NCBI RefSeq assembly: GCF_034720595.1
Contig: NZ_JAYESJ010000001.1
Coordinates: 498,501 to 562,500, forward strand
Length of the DNA: 64,000 bases
Reading direction: 5' to 3'
Source of the DNA: Rhizobium sp. CC-YZS058
GTDB taxonomy: Bacteria > Pseudomonadota > Alphaproteobacteria > Rhizobiales > Rhizobiaceae
Below, piece after piece: positions 29,926 through 39,689 of this stretch. A program made the position numbers and the translations under genes. A model generated the notes under the pieces. It saw only the letters and a program-made list of their open reading frames with translations. It was not told the DNA's origin and ran no database searches. Within the stretch, counting starts at the first letter, position 1, and the number at the start of each line of letters is the position of its first letter.

Positions 29926-31143
29926 TCAATTGCGCAGGGCGCGCAGCAGGTTCTGGGTCGGCTGGCCGTCCGGAGCCATGCCGTTGCGGTTCTGGAAGGC
30001 CTGGATTGCGGCCTTGGAACCGGAGCCGAAGTTGCCGTCCACTTCGCCGTCGTAATAGCCGAGTTCTTTCAGGCGCGATTGCAGCTCGAACTTCTGCTTG
30101 ATGTCGAGCGTGCCGTCCGGCCGCGACCAGGCTTGCTGAAGCCCGCCATAGCCGGCGATCTCATCCGCCAGCAGGCCAACACCGAGCGCGTAGGAATCGG
30201 ACGCGTTGTAGCGCTTCAGCACGAAGAAGTTCTTCGTCATCAGGAAGCCGGGGCTGCCCGGACCGCCGGGCGCCTTCAGCGTCGCGCGCTGGCTGCCGTC
30301 ACGGAAGCCCTTGCCGCTCGGGCGCTGGAAGCCGAGGGCCGCCCATTGTTTCAGCGTCTTGGTCTGGCCGGAATATTGCGTGCCGCCATTGGGCACCGCC
30401 ACCTCATACCCCCAGGTCTGGCCGGCCTGCCAGCCGTTCTTCTTCAGAAGGTTGGCCGCGGTCGCGAGCGCGTCCGGCACGGAGTTCCAGATGTCGCGAT
30501 GACCATTGCCGTCCGCGTCGATCGCATAGAGCAGATAGCTGGTGGGGATGAACTGGGTATGGCCCATGGCGCCTGCCCAGGAGCCGTTCAGCTCGCGCGG
30601 GCTGATATCGCCCGCCTGCAGGATCTTCAGCGCCGCGATCAGCTGGGTGCGGGCATATTTTGCCCGCTTGGGGTCGGCATAGGCGAGCGTCGCCAGGGCG
30701 CGCGGCACGTAATGCAGCCGCTCGTCCTTCTCCAGAACGGCGCCGTAATTGGACTCCATCGACCAGATGGCGAGCAGGATGGTGCGATCAACGCCGAAAT
30801 GCCGCTCCAGCGCATCAAGCGTGCGCTTGTGTTTGGCAGCCATCTCCTGGCCGATCCGCTGCGTGTAGGGATTGACCCGGCTGTCAATATATTCCCAGAT
30901 CTTGTGCTTGAATTCCGGTTGATAATTCGCCTTCTCCACAACCTCAGGGTCAGGAGATTTTACACCGGCAAAGGCCTTGCGATACGTGGATTGCGTGATA
31001 CCTTCCCGCGCGGCTGTCGTGTAGAAGGAATTGATCCAGTTCTGGAAGCCGGCATCCGCATGGGCGGGCACCGCCGCGCAAAGAGTTGCTGCCGCGATCA
31101 AGGCGGCGGAGAGACGGCGGAAGGTCAGACGGGTGTTGGTCAT
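29926..31143 (-). CDS. membrane-bound lytic murein transglycosylase, MltB family
   Basis: A 405-residue periplasmic enzyme that cleaves peptidoglycan glycan chains with formation of 1,6-anhydro-muramyl ends. The signal peptide is residues 1-29 (cut after AHA, no lipobox Cys). The SLT_2 domain contains the catalytic Glu in SMESNYGA and the family motifs NGSWAGAMGHTQFIPTSYL. A peptidoglycan-binding domain (LQSRLKELGYYDGEVDGNFG) ends the protein. The start at 31143 is well placed before the signal peptide. DUF459 lies downstream. Confidence 0.93.
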   Translation of the reverse strand: MTNTRLTFRRLSAALIAAATLCAAVPAHADAGFQNWINSFYTTAAREGITQSTYRKAFAGVKSPDPEVVEKANYQPEFKHKIWEYIDSRVNPYTQRIGQEMAAKHKRTLDALERHFGVDRTILLAIWSMESNYGAVLEKDERLHYVPRALATLAYADPKRAKYARTQLIAALKILQAGDISPRELNGSWAGAMGHTQFIPTSYLLYAIDADGNGHRDIWNSVPDALATAANLLKKNGWQAGQTWGYEVAVPNGGTQYSGQTKTLKQWAALGFQRPSGKGFRDGSQRATLKAPGGPGSPGFLMTKNFFVLKRYNASDSYALGVGLLADEIAGYGGLQQAWSRPDGTLDIKQKFELQSRLKELGYYDGEVDGNFGSGSKAAIQAFQNRNGMAPDGQPTQNLLRALRN

Positions 31144-31429
31144 CGGACTGTCGTTTCCGTATCGCAGGCTCGCAGCCTTTCGGCTGGCAAGGCATGTTCA
31201 AAGGCACAAGACCTTCAGGCATACGCCGTTCGAAGGTCTAACGGTTCACCGACCCGAAGCCGGCATCCCGTCAGTTTAAGGAAATGAGGTCAACAAATTC
31301 TTTACCATCATCCGGCGCCTGCGTCTTCTTCTCCCAAAAAAATAGCCATTCGTTCATTGTGCCTGCTACATGAACGCGTGATCGGCGCCGTGCCACATTG
31401 ACATCAGTTTTTACAATCCGGAGATTTCG

Positions 31430-32311
31430 ATGAGTGACAAGCGTAAGGTCCGCAAGGCCGTCTTCCCCGTAGCCGGACTCGGAACACGGTTCCTGCCGGC
31501 AACCAAGGCGGTTCCGAAGGAAATGCTGACGGTGGTCGACAAGCCCGTCATCCAATATGTCGTCGAGGAGGCCCTGGAGGCCGGCATCGAACATCTCGTC
31601 TTCGTCACCGGCCGCGGCAAAGCGGTCATCGAAGACTATTTCGACATCAACACCGAGCTGGAGCAGACGCTCCGCGAGCGCAACAAGAACGCCGAGCTCA
31701 CCCTGCTCGCCGATATCCTGCCGCAGGCCGGCATGACGAGCTTCACCCGCCAGCAGGCCCCGCTCGGCCTCGGCCATGCCGTCTGGTGCGCCCGCGATAT
31801 CGTCGGCGACGAGCCCTTCGCGGTTCTCCTGCCCGACATGATCATGCGCGGCGAGAAGGGCTGCCTCAAGGGCATGGTCGATCTCTACGAGCAGAGCGGC
31901 GGCAATGTCCTGGCTGTCGAGGAGTGCGCTCCCGACCAGGCTCACAAATATGGCATCGTCGGCGTGGGTGATGCGATCGGCGAAGGCTTCGCCATCAACC
32001 AGATGGTCGAGAAGCCGGCCGCCGGCACGGCGCCGTCGAACTTCTTCATCAACGGCCGCTACATCCTCCAGCCGGAGATCTTCGGCATCCTGGAAACCCA
32101 GGAGCGGGGCGCCGGCAACGAAATCCAGCTGACCGACGGCATGCTCAAGCTGCTCAAGGAGCAGCCCTTCGCCGGTTACCACTTCAAGGGCGAAACCTAT
32201 GACTGCGGCGCCAAGGATGGCTTCATCCTCGCCAACGTCGCCTTCGCTCTGGCCCGTGGCGACATTCGCGGTTCGGTCGAAGGCCCGCTGAAGGCGCTTC
32301 TCGCCCGCTAG
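31430..32311 (+). CDS. galU: UTP-glucose-1-phosphate uridylyltransferase
   Basis: GalU, 293 residues, makes UDP-glucose from UTP and glucose-1-phosphate for exopolysaccharide, cyclic glucan, LPS and trehalose synthesis. The nucleotide-binding start [25 protein letters not shown] and the later motifs [10 protein letters not shown] and LTDGMLKLL are standard. GGAG lies seven bases before the ATG. A terminator follows. Divergent from the mltB-like gene by 286 bases, in which I see no further gene. Confidence 0.97.
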   Translation: MSDKRKVRKAVFPVAGLGTRFLPATKAVPKEMLTVVDKPVIQYVVEEALEAGIEHLVFVTGRGKAVIEDYFDINTELEQTLRERNKNAELTLLADILPQAGMTSFTRQQAPLGLGHAVWCARDIVGDEPFAVLLPDMIMRGEKGCLKGMVDLYEQSGGNVLAVEECAPDQAHKYGIVGVGDAIGEGFAINQMVEKPAAGTAPSNFFINGRYILQPEIFGILETQERGAGNEIQLTDGMLKLLKEQPFAGYHFKGETYDCGAKDGFILANVAFALARGDIRGSVEGPLKALLAR

Positions 32312-32339
32312 GCGAAGCGGCGTTCGATCACAAAACTTG

Positions 32340-32376
32340 GGCCGCATCGTCGGGAAGACGGTGCGGCCTTCTTCGT
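32340..32376 (+). terminator. intrinsic terminator of galU
   Basis: Stem GGCCGCA-T-CGTC (32340-32351) with GACG-G-TGCGGCC (32357-32368), loop GGGAA, tail TTCTTCGTTT. It lies between galU and the convergent outer-membrane protein gene. Confidence 0.78.
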
Positions 32377-32397
32377 TTCGGTTGCTTGTGTCAATGC

Positions 32398-33840
32398 TCA
32401 GCGACGCAGCGTCAGTCCGACGCCGATGCGGGCCACATTCGTGCTGTTGCCGCCCTCGTTCATCGTCCGCTCGTAGCTGACATCGCCTGTCAGCGCCAGA
32501 TAGCGGTTGATGTCGTAGGTCAGGCCGGCGCCGGCCAGCCAGACTTTCTGGTCATTCGAGGCTGCGCCGCTCGGGTAATTGCGCAACGTCAGGCTGCTGG
32601 AAAGCCGCGCGACCAAAGCGGAGCGCAGCGCGTGCGTAAGCCTGCTCGACAGCGTATAGGCGAGCGCACCGCTCTCTCCCGACGTGGTCGAGGGTTCGAG
32701 GGTGGTGGAAAGACCGTAGGTCACGTCGGTGCCCCGCAGCGGCGACCAGTTGATCAGCCCCTCGACGGTTACGCCGTTCAGGTCCTTCAGCCGCGCATCG
32801 TCGAAGCGGTAGCGCGCATAGCCAAGCGACAGCTCGCCGTTCAGCTTTTCGCCAAGATCGAGCTCCACGCCGCCACGCCCGGACAGCGTGTCATAGGAGC
32901 GGGCATAGCCGTTGCTGTCGAGCCGCAGATCGTAGCGGCCGCGGCCGAGCGATGCTTCGATGAAGGGAACCAGGGCAGGGGACAGCTCGTAGCCGATCCG
33001 GCCGGTCACCGTGGCGACATCGCGGTCGCGGTCCGCGGTCGAAAGGCGGCCGCCATTGGAAAGACGCGCGTCGGAATAGGCATAACGCTCGAGATCGACC
33101 CGCGCTGCACCGCGCAGGATGCCGAAATCATGCTCCAGTCCTGCGCCGAGGCTATAGCGGTTGACACCGGCCTGGGTGGTCGCGTTTTCGATCGCGTTCG
33201 GATCGGTGGCATCCTCGCGATCGAAGGCATAGCCGGCACGCAAGGTCGCGGTCGTGGCACGCGTGATGTCGAGGCGCAGATCCGCGTCGATCGAGGCGCG
33301 CGGTTCCGTTTCGCCGCTGCCGGAAATGTTCTTCTGCCAGTATCCCTCGCCGGTGACGGTAAGCTGATGACGGGACCAGTCGGAGGTCAGCGTGCCCTTG
33401 AGGCCCGTTTCGGTATAGGTGCGGCTTTCCCGGCTGCCATCGCCGTTGCGGGTGCTCTCGTGGTTCAGCGTCTGGCCCAGCGAGGGCTTGAGCGTGAAGG
33501 TGCCGAGCGGGATGCCCTGGGCGTCGTTGCGGGTGGTGTCGAGCGTCGCCTTCAACCCGTCGACCGTTCCCTCGCGCAGGTTTTCCCGCACGCGGTCATC
33601 GTCGAGCGACAGCGCGCCCTGCAAGGCCTCGTCATCGCCAAGGCCGTTGATGGCGGCGGTCGCTGCCGGATCCGGTGTGGCCTCGTCCGCCACGCTGCCG
33701 GGCAGGGTGGGGCGTGCGGCGGCCGAAAAGGGCAGAGCGCCGCCGGGTGCTCCCGCCACAGTCTGGGCCAGAGCGGGGCGCGCCGCCGGGACAAGCGCGA
33801 CGCCTGTCAGCAGAAGCGCGGCACCGAGGCGCAAACGCAT
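32398..33840 (-). CDS. outer-membrane beta-barrel protein
   Basis: A 480-residue exported protein. The first 25 residues form a signal peptide ending ARPALA. After a disordered Ala/Asp-rich stretch, the rest is alternating polar/aromatic beta strands (for example GEGYWQKNISG, SLGAGLEHDFG, ELSLGYARYRF), ending in strands finished by VGLTLRR. This fits the rhizobial outer-membrane barrel proteins often annotated BBP2_2. The ATG at 33840 is chosen because it begins the signal peptide; the upstream frame is open but unlike a leader. Cargo or role unknown. Confidence 0.8.
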   Translation of the reverse strand: MRLRLGAALLLTGVALVPAARPALAQTVAGAPGGALPFSAAARPTLPGSVADEATPDPAATAAINGLGDDEALQGALSLDDDRVRENLREGTVDGLKATLDTTRNDAQGIPLGTFTLKPSLGQTLNHESTRNGDGSRESRTYTETGLKGTLTSDWSRHQLTVTGEGYWQKNISGSGETEPRASIDADLRLDITRATTATLRAGYAFDREDATDPNAIENATTQAGVNRYSLGAGLEHDFGILRGAARVDLERYAYSDARLSNGGRLSTADRDRDVATVTGRIGYELSPALVPFIEASLGRGRYDLRLDSNGYARSYDTLSGRGGVELDLGEKLNGELSLGYARYRFDDARLKDLNGVTVEGLINWSPLRGTDVTYGLSTTLEPSTTSGESGALAYTLSSRLTHALRSALVARLSSSLTLRNYPSGAASNDQKVWLAGAGLTYDINRYLALTGDVSYERTMNEGGNSTNVARIGVGLTLRR

Positions 33841-33938
33841 CTGCGGACGGGGAGGCCGGCAATGTCCAGGAAATCGATGGGGCGCCATGGCCTGTCCGCG
33901 CGGGAGGAAGTACAGTTCTTGCGCGACAGTAAAGGAGC

Positions 33939-33950
33939 ATGGTTAACCAT
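33939..33950. promoter_or_regulatory. 12-bp palindrome ATGGTTAACCAT
   Basis: A perfect palindrome about 100 bases upstream of the beta-barrel protein gene, in the gap to nfeD. It is A+T-rich compared with its surroundings and could be a repressor site. No regulator can be named. Confidence 0.35.
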
Positions 33951-34007
33951 TCCTTGCCGGCAGGGGCGGCGGGCAGATGGCGGTACGGGTCGCCCGCGCG
34001 TGCCCAC

Positions 34008-34463
34008 TCAGGCAGCGTCGACCCGCAGCCGGCTGTCGAAGGCCGCGACGACGCGGACGCGCGCGCCGGCCGGCAGGTCCGGGCCTTCCACCCGCCAGAG
34101 CGTATCCCCCAGCCGGACCCGCCCGACCCCTTCGGCAATCGGCTCTTCCAGCACCGCCGTGCGCCCGACCAGGCCTTCGCTGCGCCGGTTAAGCAGCGGT
34201 TGGTCGCCTGCACCCTTGCCACTCATCCAGCGCCGGCCGGAAAGCACGGTCGCCACGGAGAACAGCGCGAACAGCAGCAGCTGGATATGCCATTCGAAGA
34301 AGGCCGCGTTCCAGAACAGAAGGGCCAGCGACCCGGTCAGGATCGCCGCGAGACCGAACCAGACGAGGAAGACGCCGGGCACAACGACCTCGAGCGCCAG
34401 GAGTGCCAGGCCGACCACCCACCAGGCCCAGGGCCCGAGCTCTTCGACAATGCGGGCGACCAT
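34008..34463 (-). CDS. NfeD family protein
   Basis: A 151-residue short NfeD protein: three membrane segments in the first 75 residues, then a C-terminal OB-fold domain (GLVGRTAVLEEPIAEG...RVRVVAAF). NfeD proteins pair with SPFH-domain proteins in membrane microdomains. Its ATG is three bases after the stop of the SPFH gene, so the two are co-translated. It lacks the N-terminal protease domain of long NfeD forms, as is normal for this class. Confidence 0.9.
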   Translation of the reverse strand: MVARIVEELGPWAWWVVGLALLALEVVVPGVFLVWFGLAAILTGSLALLFWNAAFFEWHIQLLLFALFSVATVLSGRRWMSGKGAGDQPLLNRRSEGLVGRTAVLEEPIAEGVGRVRLGDTLWRVEGPDLPAGARVRVVAAFDSRLRVDAA

Positions 34464-34466
34464 GGC

Positions 34467-35465
34467 TCAGACGCGCTCCGCCGGCGGCTGCGGGCGCTGG
34501 CCGACCGAGGGGCCGGACGGGCGCGGCCGGGGCGATGCCACCGCGCCAGCCTCGCCGAACACCTCGCGCGCGATCGCGCCGATGCCGCCGAGCGAGCCGA
34601 TCAGCGCCGAGGCTTCCATCGGCATCAGCACGATCTTCGAATTGCTGGCGGTGCCGATCGCGGTCACCGCTTCCGTATATTTCTGGGCGACGAAGTAGTT
34701 GATGGCCTGGACATCGCCGGCGGCAATCGCTTCCGAGACCATATGGGTCGCCTTCGCTTCGGCCTCTGCCAGTCGCTCGCGTGCCTCGGCATCGCGGAAC
34801 GCCGCCTCGCGCTGGCCTTCCGCCTGCAGGATGGCCGATTGCTTCGAGCCCTCGGCCCGCAGGATCTGGGCGTTGCGCGCGCCTTCCGCTTCGAGCACCA
34901 GGGCCCGCTTCTCGCGCTCCGCCTTCATCTGTCGCGCCATGGCATCGACCAGGTCCTTCGGCGGCTGGATGTCCTTGATCTCCACCCGCGTGACCTTGAT
35001 GCCCCAGGGTCCCACGGCCTCGTCCACGACCCGCAGCAGCCGGTCATTGATCGTGTCGCGGTTGGAAAGCAGCTCGTCGAGATCCATCGAGCCCATGACC
35101 GAGCGAATATTGGTCATGGTCAGGTTGAGGATGGCGCTTTCGAGATTGGCGACCTGGTAGGCAGCCTCTGCCGCATTGAGAACCTGGTAGAAGGCAACGG
35201 CATCGGCGGAAACGGAGGCATTGTCCTTGGTGATCACCTCCTGGGTGGGCACGTCCAGCACCTGCTCCATCACATTCATCTTCGCGCCGATGCGGTCGAT
35301 GAAGGGAACGATGAGGTTGAGGCCAGGCTCCAGCGTGCGGGTATAGCGGCCGAAGCGCTCCACCGTATGGCGATAGCCCTGCGGCACTGTCTTGATGCCG
35401 GCGACCAGCACCAGCACCACGAAGGCGACGAGAGCCACGACGATGATATCCAATCCACCGAGCAT
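34467..35465 (-). CDS. qmcA: SPFH/Band-7 domain protein (stomatin-like, QmcA)
   Basis: A 332-residue membrane-anchored protein with one N-terminal hydrophobic segment (residues 4-24), an SPFH domain (from [24 protein letters not shown]) and a long Ala/Glu-rich coiled coil near residues 180-250. A Pro/Arg-rich tail ends it. Such proteins form large membrane rings that organise proteases such as FtsH. The ATG at 35465 follows AAGGGG. It is the first gene of a two-gene unit with nfeD. Confidence 0.92.
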   Translation of the reverse strand: MLGGLDIIVVALVAFVVLVLVAGIKTVPQGYRHTVERFGRYTRTLEPGLNLIVPFIDRIGAKMNVMEQVLDVPTQEVITKDNASVSADAVAFYQVLNAAEAAYQVANLESAILNLTMTNIRSVMGSMDLDELLSNRDTINDRLLRVVDEAVGPWGIKVTRVEIKDIQPPKDLVDAMARQMKAEREKRALVLEAEGARNAQILRAEGSKQSAILQAEGQREAAFRDAEARERLAEAEAKATHMVSEAIAAGDVQAINYFVAQKYTEAVTAIGTASNSKIVLMPMEASALIGSLGGIGAIAREVFGEAGAVASPRPRPSGPSVGQRPQPPAERV

Positions 35466-35530
35466 GCTGCACCCCTTTTCCATTTGGCTTGGCTAAAGGA
35501 TCTAGCACGCCGCAAGGGCTGGCGGAACGC

Positions 35531-36610
35531 TTATCCGACCCAGCCCTTCAATTCCCGCGCCACCACGTGGTCGAGCACGCGCATGCCGTCCTCGCTGTCG
35601 TTCAGGCAGGGAATATGGGTGAAGTGCTCACCGCCATTGTGGTGGAAGATCTCGCCGGCTTCACCGGCGATTTCCTCCAGCGTTTCCAGACAGTCCGAAA
35701 CGAAGCCGGGATTGATGACGGCGATCCTCTTGACCCCTTCCTTGGCCAGCGCTTCCACCGTCTTGTCCGTATAGGGCTGCAGCCATTCCTCCGGTCCGAA
35801 CCGCGACTGGAAGGTGACGCGCAGCTTCTCCTTGGACCAGCCCAGTTTCTCGCGCAGCAGCCGCGCGGTCTTGTAGCACTGGCAGTGGTAGGGATCGCCC
35901 TTCTTGAAATAGCTCTGCGGAATGCCGTGGAAGGAGGTCAGCACCACCTCCGGCTCCCAGTCGAGCGTGGAAAGGTGGCGCGTGATCGAGTTGGCGAGCG
36001 CCTCGATATAGACCGGGTCGTCGTGATAGGGCGGAACGGTGCGCAGCGCCGGCTGCCAGCGCATGCCGAGCAGCGACTTGAAGGCTTCGTCGTTCACCGT
36101 CGCGGTGGTGGCGGCGGCATATTGCGGATAGAGCGGAAAGAGCAGGATCCGCTCGCAGCCGGCCTTCTGAAGCGCCTCCATGCGCGAGGGGATCGAGGGC
36201 TGGCCGTAGCGCATGGCCCAGTCCACCACCACCTGCGGTCGGTCGGCATAGGACGCCGCCATCTTCTCTGCCTGGTTGCGCGTGTAGGTGCGCAGGAAGC
36301 TTTCGTTGAGATCATTATTCCAGATCGCGGCATAGGCCTTGCCGACCTTTGCGGGCCGGGTGTTGAGCACGATGCCGTAGAGGATCGGATACCAGAAGAC
36401 CCGCGACCACTCGATCACCCGCTTGTCGGAAAGGAACTGCTTGAGATAGCGCCGCATCGACACCTTGTCGGTGCCATCGGGGGTACCGAGATTGACGAGC
36501 AGAACGCCGATCTTGCCGAAATTGACCGGCGGATGGCCGGTCGGCAGCGGGGCGGAGGGTCCGACGGCGGGCGGCGCTACGGCGGCGGACGACGAATCGG
36601 TCAAGGTCAT
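35531..36610 (-). CDS. hemH: ferrochelatase
   Basis: HemH inserts ferrous iron into protoporphyrin IX, the last step of heme synthesis. The protein (about 359 residues) has the catalytic His in SFHGIPQSYFKKGDPY, the FGPEEWLQP motif and GFVSDCLETLEEI. The N-terminal 30 residues before VNFGKIGVLLVNLGTPDG are Ala/Pro-rich and poorly conserved; ATGs at 36610 and 36631 are both possible and neither has a good ribosome binding site. Lies 66 bases upstream of qmcA on the same strand. Confidence 0.95.
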   Translation of the reverse strand: MTLTDSSSAAVAPPAVGPSAPLPTGHPPVNFGKIGVLLVNLGTPDGTDKVSMRRYLKQFLSDKRVIEWSRVFWYPILYGIVLNTRPAKVGKAYAAIWNNDLNESFLRTYTRNQAEKMAASYADRPQVVVDWAMRYGQPSIPSRMEALQKAGCERILLFPLYPQYAAATTATVNDEAFKSLLGMRWQPALRTVPPYHDDPVYIEALANSITRHLSTLDWEPEVVLTSFHGIPQSYFKKGDPYHCQCYKTARLLREKLGWSKEKLRVTFQSRFGPEEWLQPYTDKTVEALAKEGVKRIAVINPGFVSDCLETLEEIAGEAGEIFHHNGGEHFTHIPCLNDSEDGMRVLDHVVARELKGWVG

Positions 36611-36688
36611 GGGGGATGTCACGGGTTTCATCCTGCGGGCTGGTTCGGCTCCTATACGGAGACGAGGCATGGCGGTTCAGCCATCATG

Positions 36689-36725
36689 TAAAAGAAAAAC
36701 CGGCCCGGACAATCTCCGGACCGGT
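36689..36725 (-). terminator. intrinsic terminator of the nucleotidase-LysM gene
   Basis: Minus strand stem of 11 bp with one mismatch (ACCGGTCCGGA / TCCGGGCCGGT) followed by TTTTTCTTTT (36689-36698), about 45 bases after the stop. It separates this gene from hemH. Confidence 0.85.
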
Positions 36726-36769
36726 ACATCGTCTGGGACCAATCGTCCCAGTGGGCATTTCGTCGGCGA

Positions 36770-38962
36770 TCAGCGGGCCGGAATGGTCAGCGTCTCGCCA
36801 ACCATCAGCCGGCGCGGCGGCGGGTTGCCGTTGGCTTCCGCAATCCGCTTCCAGGCCGTGCCCGCGCCATAGGCGGCTTCCGCCAGATCCCACAGCGTAT
36901 CGCCGGGCGCAATCACATGCGTCTTTTGTTCCGTCGTGCCGGGTTCCGTCGTGCTGGGCTCCGCGGCGCTCGGCTGAGACGTGGTCGGTTCTGCCGGCGC
37001 GGCGGCCGGTGCGGACGGCTCAGGGGTCGTCGGTGCAGGGGCTGCCGGCGCAGGGGTTGCCGGTTCCGCCTGCGCAGGGGCGGCCGGCGCGGGGCTGGCT
37101 GGCGTTTGCGCCGTCGGCGCAGCAGGTGTGGCCGGGTTCTCCGCAGCCGGTGCCGGGGCGACGAGGGTGGGGGTGCTGTCGGCGGGTGCCGGAACAGCGG
37201 GCGTGGGGGGTGCGGGCGCGGGGTTTGCCGGGGCCGGGGTGGCGGCAGGTGCCGAGGCAGCGGGGGGCTGCTGGGCCGGGGTCGCCTGGGCCGTCGTGGT
37301 GGCCGGCGGGGCAGCGGATTCCGGCTTGGCCGGCGGCACGTAGTCGGCCGGCGTCAGGTCGGTAATGCGGCCATCCGTGTAGGGCGTGTAGGGGGTATGA
37401 TCGCCGAGATAGGATGCCACCGCCTGTTCGAGGTTCGGGCCGAAATCATAGGCATTCTTGGCATTGGTGGAGAGGATCTTGAAGCCGTCGCCGCCGCCGC
37501 GAACATAGTTGTTGGTGACGACGCCATAGGTCTTGGCCGGATCAAGCGGCACGAAACCTTCGCCCTCCTTGACCTCGACGGCGCTGACCCGGCTGCCGAC
37601 CGGCTTCGAGCGGTCGAAGCTGTACTTCATCCCCGACACCTGCAGGAAACGGCCGGCCTCTTCGTCGATCTTGCTCACGCCGTTTTCGAGAGCGGCGAGC
37701 AGGTCGGCGCCGGTCAGCTGGAAGGTGGCCACCGTGTTCTGGAAGGGCAGGACGGTCAGGACCTCGCCCATGGTCACCGGACCGGCATCGATCGGCGCCC
37801 GCAGCCCGCCGCCATTCTGCAGCGAGATGGTGATGCCCTGGCTCTTGACGCGATCGAGCTGCGCATCGGCGACCAGATTGCCCATGGCGCACTCCCTGGC
37901 GCGGCAGGTCTTGCGGTCACCGATGATGGCGTCGCTCGATTCGCCCACCACCTGCTTCTTCAGATCCTCGATCGGCCCTTTCATCTCTGCAATACGCGCC
38001 GAAAGCGCCGGGTCGGGCTGGAACGTCGAATCGACGAGGATCGGCTCGCCGCTTGCCTGCTTGACGACGCCGGCATCGTCGAACACCACTGTCAGATCGC
38101 CGAGATAGCGGCTGTACTGGAAGGCCTGGACGACCGGCACCTTGTAGCCGCCGGGATTGTCGACCCAGGTCGGATAAGGGCCTTCGGCACCCTCGACCGT
38201 GTTGGACAGCAAGGTGTGGCTGTGGCCGCCGACCACGACATCGACATCGGGGATCTTGGCGATGGCGGAGACATCCCGCGTATAGCCGACATGGGTGAGC
38301 GCGATGATCTTGTTGACGCCCTCCGCCTTCAGCGCGGCGACCGCCTCGGTGATCTTGGCCACGTCGTCGGCAATGGCGATCGTCGGCCCGGGATTGGCGA
38401 CCTCGGGCGTTTCGGTGGTGACGGCACCGACGATGCCGATCTTCTGCCCACCCTTTTCAACGATCAGATAGGGCTTCAGCCGATCGCCGATCTTGGCCTC
38501 CTTGGTCGGCACCACATTGGCTGCGGTCATCGGAATGCGGTTCTTGTCGAGGAAGCCGGCCAGAACGGCATCGCCATCGTCGAACTCGTGATTGCCGACC
38601 GTCATGGCGTCGAACGCCATGGCATTCATGACTTCGGCTTCCGCCATGCCCTTATAGGTCGTGTAGAACAGTGAGCCCTGGAAATTGTCGCCGGCGTTCA
38701 GCGTCAGGACGGACTTGCCGGTACCTTCCAGGCCGCTGCGGGTGGTGTTGATGGCGGTCAGCATGCGCGCCGCGCCGCCGAAGCAGGCGTTCTTGGCCTC
38801 CTCCTCCGGCGAGCAGGTGGCGTCCGACTTGTTGATCGCCTCGATGCGGGAGTGGAAGTCGTTGATATGGAGGATGGTAAGCTCGTAATCGGCAAAGGCT
38901 GCACCGGTCGAAAGCGCCACGAAGGTCGCGGCGACCAGTCCCGTCTTCAGGCTGCGGATCAT
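36770..38962 (-). CDS. periplasmic 5'-nucleotidase fused to a C-terminal LysM domain
   Basis: A 730-residue exported protein. A signal peptide (residues 1-24, ending AAFA) is followed by a metallophosphoesterase domain with TILHINDFHSR, GDNFQG, GNHEFDDG and GGHSHT, then the 5'-nucleotidase C-terminal domain (NGGGLRAPIDAGPVT...). Next comes a low-complexity Ala/Pro/Thr linker of about 138 residues and a LysM peptidoglycan-binding domain (HVIAPGDTLWDLAEAAYG to the C-terminus). UshA-type enzymes hydrolyse nucleotides in the periplasm; the LysM part should tether this one to the wall. ATG at 38962 has GAGGAG eight bases upstream. Confidence 0.92.
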   Translation of the reverse strand: MIRSLKTGLVAATFVALSTGAAFADYELTILHINDFHSRIEAINKSDATCSPEEEAKNACFGGAARMLTAINTTRSGLEGTGKSVLTLNAGDNFQGSLFYTTYKGMAEAEVMNAMAFDAMTVGNHEFDDGDAVLAGFLDKNRIPMTAANVVPTKEAKIGDRLKPYLIVEKGGQKIGIVGAVTTETPEVANPGPTIAIADDVAKITEAVAALKAEGVNKIIALTHVGYTRDVSAIAKIPDVDVVVGGHSHTLLSNTVEGAEGPYPTWVDNPGGYKVPVVQAFQYSRYLGDLTVVFDDAGVVKQASGEPILVDSTFQPDPALSARIAEMKGPIEDLKKQVVGESSDAIIGDRKTCRARECAMGNLVADAQLDRVKSQGITISLQNGGGLRAPIDAGPVTMGEVLTVLPFQNTVATFQLTGADLLAALENGVSKIDEEAGRFLQVSGMKYSFDRSKPVGSRVSAVEVKEGEGFVPLDPAKTYGVVTNNYVRGGGDGFKILSTNAKNAYDFGPNLEQAVASYLGDHTPYTPYTDGRITDLTPADYVPPAKPESAAPPATTTAQATPAQQPPAASAPAATPAPANPAPAPPTPAVPAPADSTPTLVAPAPAAENPATPAAPTAQTPASPAPAAPAQAEPATPAPAAPAPTTPEPSAPAAAPAEPTTSQPSAAEPSTTEPGTTEQKTHVIAPGDTLWDLAEAAYGAGTAWKRIAEANGNPPPRRLMVGETLTIPAR

Positions 38963-39115
38963 GATGGATCTCCTCATTGTCGGAACGCGCGATCCGGCAT
39001 CCGGGCGTGCGACGGCCGCCGGCTCGGGGAGAGTTCCATCCCAGCATGACGACTGCAAGGCAAAAGCACGTCGCGCACGCAAAATTTCAGGCGAGGAGAA
39101 AGGCCGTACGCCGGC

Positions 39116-39487
39116 TCAGATCTTGCGGGTCAGCGAGAACTGCGCGCCGGTATCGGTGGTGCAGTTGAGCTGCGAGGGCGAGGCCATGGCGCAATTGACC
39201 TTCTGTTGGGTCTTGCGAACCATCGAGGTCATGTTGATCTCGACGAGGCGCGGCGTGACGTTCACATAGGTGCCGGAGGCCAGAAGCTGGTTCGTGTCGG
39301 TGGTGCGCGTGGAGAAGCTGCCGCCGGCAAAGGTGGAAACGATGCCGTTCGGATCGACCCAGGCGCCATCGACGCCGGCCGGAGCGGCGGCGCGCGGCTC
39401 GACCATCGCCACCTCGCGCGGCGCGGACTGGCAGGCGGCAAGCGCTGCGGCCAGGGCGAACACGGTCAGGGCGGATATGGGCTTCAT
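39116..39487 (-). CDS. omp10: outer-membrane lipoprotein, Omp10 family
   Basis: A 123-residue lipoprotein: signal peptide with lipobox LAAC (Cys near residue 19), then a domain with [46 protein letters not shown] and [14 protein letters not shown]. This pattern matches Brucella Omp10, a surface-exposed minor lipoprotein linked to envelope integrity. GGAG lies seven bases before the ATG. It is upstream of the nucleotidase gene on the same strand. Confidence 0.88.
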   Translation of the reverse strand: MKPISALTVFALAAALAACQSAPREVAMVEPRAAAPAGVDGAWVDPNGIVSTFAGGSFSTRTTDTNQLLASGTYVNVTPRLVEINMTSMVRKTQQKVNCAMASPSQLNCTTDTGAQFSLTRKI

Positions 39488-39636
39488 CGCAAGTCTCCGT
39501 ATGGGAAGCCGGGGCCGGCTCGGCAAAAACCATGCCGCGATCGACACTTGAATGCAAGGCCGGCGGAGAAATCATGGGCGGCGAAACAGGGGCTGCGCGC
39601 CGTTTCCGGCGCAGGCGCGGCGCATCTGCAACGCAA

Positions 39637-39666
39637 TGACGCCCGGAACTTACATTCCGGGCGTCA
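39637..39666 (-). terminator. hairpin downstream of homospermidine synthase
   Basis: A perfect 12-bp stem, TGACGCCCGGAA (39637-39648) with its complement (39655-39666), 24 bases after the hss stop. Only a weak T-containing tail follows on the minus strand, so it may act as a terminator or as an mRNA-end stabiliser. Confidence 0.55.
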
Positions 39667-39689
39667 CTGGGCAAGTCAGACCGAGCCGA

